A stretch of 15,120 nt of DNA, taken from positions 1-15,120 of the forward strand of contig JAFAVL010000390.1 of assembly GCA_019242465.1 (NCBI GenBank), given 5' to 3'. This document shows positions 13,500 through 15,120 of this stretch, one piece after another. The translations under genes and the position numbers were made by a program. A model generated the notes under the pieces. It worked only from the letters and a program-made list of their open reading frames with translations. It did not search any database and was not told the origin of the DNA. This DNA is from Chroococcidiopsidaceae cyanobacterium CP_BM_RX_35. GTDB lineage: Bacteria > Cyanobacteriota > Cyanobacteriia > Cyanobacteriales > Chroococcidiopsidaceae. Within the stretch, counting starts at the first letter, position 1; each line of letters starts with the position of its first letter.

Positions 13500-14197
13500 A
13501 GCAGACTGCTGCTGGGGAAATGGTGGAACTGGCAATCAAGGTGCGAGATTTACACTTTAGATGGCCTCGCGGTGAAGATGTCTTGAAATCCTTCTGGTTA
13601 GACGTGCCTAAGGGTGAATTTTGGATGCTCTTGGGTAATAATGGCAGCGGAAAATCAACCCTGCTGAGACTGCTGGCTGGGTTGTTGACACCCCAGTCAG
13701 GTCAAATTCAGCTTTTGCATCCTGTCGGCTTTGTCTTTCAAAATCCCGATCACCAACTAGTCATGCCGACAGTTGGAGCTGATGTGGCTTTTGGGTTAGT
13801 GGCGGAAAAGTTGCCACTGGCTCAAGTCCGCCAGCGGGTAGCAGAGGCACTCTCGGCGGTGAATTTATTAGAGCTGCAACGACGTCCTATCTACGCACTC
13901 AGCGGCGGGCAAAAACAACGAGTGGCGATCGCAGGTGCGATTGCACGCCACTGCCAAGTTCTGTTGCTGGATGAACCCACAGCTCTGCTTGATCCAGATA
14001 GCCAACTTGAGCTGGTAGCTCAAATGCGACGCTTAGTCAAAACCACTGGAATGACTGCACTTTGGGTGACTCATCGCTTGGATGAGTTAAATTACTGTGA
14101 TGGTGCTTTCTTGTTGGAACAAGGTCACGTGGTAGATCGAGGTGAGCCTAAACGCCTGAAGCAGCGTCTGATGCAAATTCAAGAGACGCTACCATAA
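13496..14197 (+). CDS. ECF/CbiO-type ABC transporter ATPase
   Basis: This 233-residue protein is the ATP-binding subunit of an energy-coupling-factor-type ABC transporter, which powers uptake of vitamins or metal ions (cobalt, nickel). Walker A GNNGSGKST is at 47-55. The Q-loop FQNPDHQLVMPTVGADVAFG at 81-100 is the characteristic ECF/CbiO form. LSGGQ is at 135-139, LLLDEP at 156-161 and the switch histidine H193 in VTHRLDEL. All key residues are intact. No transmembrane (EcfT) or substrate-binding (EcfS) partner is in the window, so they must be elsewhere, as is common in cyanobacteria and in plastid homologues (ABCI10-like). The start follows the ATGA overlap with UPF0367; an internal ATG at 13520 is the alternative. 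A terminator lies about 110 bp downstream. Confidence 0.87.
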   Translation: MKQTAAGEMVELAIKVRDLHFRWPRGEDVLKSFWLDVPKGEFWMLLGNNGSGKSTLLRLLAGLLTPQSGQIQLLHPVGFVFQNPDHQLVMPTVGADVAFGLVAEKLPLAQVRQRVAEALSAVNLLELQRRPIYALSGGQKQRVAIAGAIARHCQVLLLDEPTALLDPDSQLELVAQMRRLVKTTGMTALWVTHRLDELNYCDGAFLLEQGHVVDRGEPKRLKQRLMQIQETLP

Positions 14198-14204
14198 AAC
14201 TCAT

Positions 14205-14250
14205 AGTCAACGGTAAACTGCCAACGCATAACGGCGGTGTACCGTTGACT
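14205..14250. repeat. 46-bp palindromic repeat
   Basis: AGTCAACGGTA and TACCGTTGACT are perfect 11-bp arms, with an inner ACTGCC/GGCGGT pairing (one G-T pair) around a ten-base loop. It begins eight bases after the ATPase stop. A 16-base part recurs in the opposite orientation at 2344-2359. GTCAAC/GTTGAC repeats of this kind are dispersed in cyanobacterial genomes; whether it moves or serves as a 3' stabiliser is not known. Confidence 0.65.
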
Positions 14251-14308
14251 GCTGCTGCGATCAGAGCAGATACATAGTTTTTGAACAAGCAAACTGTTAA
14301 GGGTACTA

Positions 14309-14335
14309 CCCAGCTTCAAGCCTGGGGTTTTCTTT
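14309..14335 (+). terminator. Intrinsic terminator after the UPF0367-ATPase pair
   Basis: CCCAG and CTGGG (14309-14313, 14322-14326) form a short stem with an 8-base loop, followed by GTTTTCTTTG. It lies about 110 bp past the ATPase stop. The stem is short, so efficiency is uncertain. Confidence 0.45.
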
Positions 14336-14469
14336 GTGTCGTTGATATTACTTGTACTACTTAAGGAAGTCAGGCTGGTTTTGAATGACAAATGTGAGAA
14401 AGAACACTGATTCTAATATTAAGATTGTGAATAAATAGTGTTAACTTTAGCAAATAGAGATCCTCAACT

Positions 14470-15021
14470 ATGGTTCGTTCCCTACCCGAAGCCGTTTTAC
14501 TGGTGGACGGCTATAACATTATTGGAGCTTGGACGTACCTGAAACTAACCCGCGACCGCGATGGGTTAGAGGCAGCTCGCTGGCAATTAGTTGAAGCTTT
14601 GCTCGACTACAGTGCATTCCAGGGATTTGAGACTCAAGTTGTATTTGATGCACAGTACCAAAACACCTGCGGACATCAGGAAGGTATTAATCAGTATTTA
14701 TCGGTTCACTACACCGACTTTGGACAAACTGCTGATACTTACATAGAGAAAGCTTGTGCTGCTTTCCGTCCTTACCTACACCAAGCTCAGCCGATGCGAC
14801 TAATTGTTGCCACATCGGACCGAGTGCAGCAGCTAATGGTCATGGGTTATGGTGCTGAGTGGATGTCGGCTCAGCAACTTGGTTGTGAAGTAGAATCTAC
14901 TGCCGTGCGGGTACGACGCAAGCAGCAGCCCCGAAAACAATCCTCCAGCAGGTTTTTAGCTAATTCAATCAACGCCAAGGCTCGGCAGCGTCTAGCCGAG
15001 TTGCGCATGGGATTGCCGTAG
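14470..15021 (+). CDS. YacP/Rae1-like NYN-domain nuclease
   Basis: This 183-residue protein is an NYN-domain RNase of the YacP group, whose Bacillus member Rae1 cuts mRNA in the ribosomal A site. The active-site pattern is visible: LLVDGYN with D13 and N16, VVFDA with D60, TADTYIE with D89 and E93, and VATSD with D117. The C-terminus is basic (RVRRKQQPRKQ), fitting RNA or ribosome contact. Length matches the family (about 170-185). The ATG at 14470 begins six codons before the first strand; no strong ribosome binding site is seen. A tRNA gene follows. Activity on ribosomes is inferred from the family. Confidence 0.85.
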   Translation: MVRSLPEAVLLVDGYNIIGAWTYLKLTRDRDGLEAARWQLVEALLDYSAFQGFETQVVFDAQYQNTCGHQEGINQYLSVHYTDFGQTADTYIEKACAAFRPYLHQAQPMRLIVATSDRVQQLMVMGYGAEWMSAQQLGCEVESTAVRVRRKQQPRKQSSSRFLANSINAKARQRLAELRMGLP

Positions 15022-15062
15022 AAATAATTATTGCTGGCAGCACGGAAATTTAGCTTTATGAC

Positions 15063-15092
15063 TTGCCAAATTACCTGCTTTACCGTTAATAT
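15063..15092 (+). promoter_or_regulatory. Possible tRNA promoter
   Basis: TTGCCA (15063-15068) and TAATAT (15087-15092) are 18 bp apart, placing a start near 15099, a few bases before the tRNA. Confidence 0.35.
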
Positions 15093-15104
15093 AAGAATTC
15101 GCGA

Positions 15105-15120
15105 TCCTCAGTAGCTCAGT
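15105..15120 (+). tRNA. 5' end of a tRNA gene, probably tRNA-Asn
   Basis: The last 16 bases, TCCTCAGTAGCTCAGT, have the acceptor-arm start and the D-arm box TAGCTCAGT of a tRNA. They agree with the usual opening of cyanobacterial tRNA-Asn. The anticodon lies beyond the window, so the identity is inferred and the gene is cut by the edge. Confidence 0.65.

Noticed and set aside
1..15120. CRISPR array, prophage or biosynthetic cluster
   Set aside because: No regularly spaced direct repeats, no phage structural genes and no synthase genes were seen.

Overview
The window reads as chromosomal DNA of a filamentous or Chroococcidiopsis-like cyanobacterium. The octamer GCGATCGC (HIP1) occurs six times (near 1571, 3162, 8793, 9084, 13372, 13925). 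Several families are typical of cyanobacteria: a UPF0367 protein, a DUF92/VTE6-like membrane protein, a pentapeptide-repeat protein, a phytyl-ester-synthase-like hydrolase, and a YacP/NYN protein next to what looks like tRNA-Asn. Base composition is close to even, with AT-rich intergenic stretches. The genus cannot be fixed from this sequence.

Region 1 (1-791) is a graveyard of mobile DNA. A fragment of a tyrosine recombinase joins a Tn3-family transposase fragment. The transposase has lost its catalytic middle by an in-frame deletion and its last residues at the right end. The scar abuts, and overlaps by 44 bp, the 3' end of a YegS/DagK-like lipid kinase (748-1734, minus). Region 2 (1898-6203, plus) holds a pentapeptide-repeat protein, then a tight run of a DUF92 membrane protein, a prohibitin-type SPFH protein (TTG start with a strong ribosome binding site) and an Uup-type ABC-F ATPase. 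A 367-bp gap (6204-6570) follows, holding several hairpins that may be a decayed IS200/IS605-type end pair.

Region 3 (6571-8247, minus) holds a protein of unknown function built from two copies of one domain, and a RHH antitoxin/PIN toxin pair under a promoter covered by a perfect 21-bp palindrome. Region 4 (8422-9787, plus) holds two unrecognised small proteins and an RDD membrane protein. Region 5 (9838-12460, minus) runs, in transcription order, SDR oxidoreductase with a C-terminal membrane anchor, alpha/beta hydrolase, and a secreted glycine-rich protein ending in a WGxxGxxG module. Region 6 is a 769-bp AT-rich gap with two strong Shine-Dalgarno sequences. Region 7 (13230-14197, plus) holds a UPF0367 protein overlapping an ECF-type ATPase by four bases. 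Region 8 holds a repeat hairpin, a terminator, a YacP/Rae1-like NYN nuclease and the first 16 bases of a tRNA gene cut by the window end.

Most genes are housekeeping or membrane related, and no large defence or biosynthetic island is present. The best leads are the nested mobile-element scar, the duplicated-domain protein, the self-regulated toxin-antitoxin pair, the leader ORF before UPF0367, and a palindromic repeat family with a full copy at 14205-14250 and a partial copy at 2344-2374.
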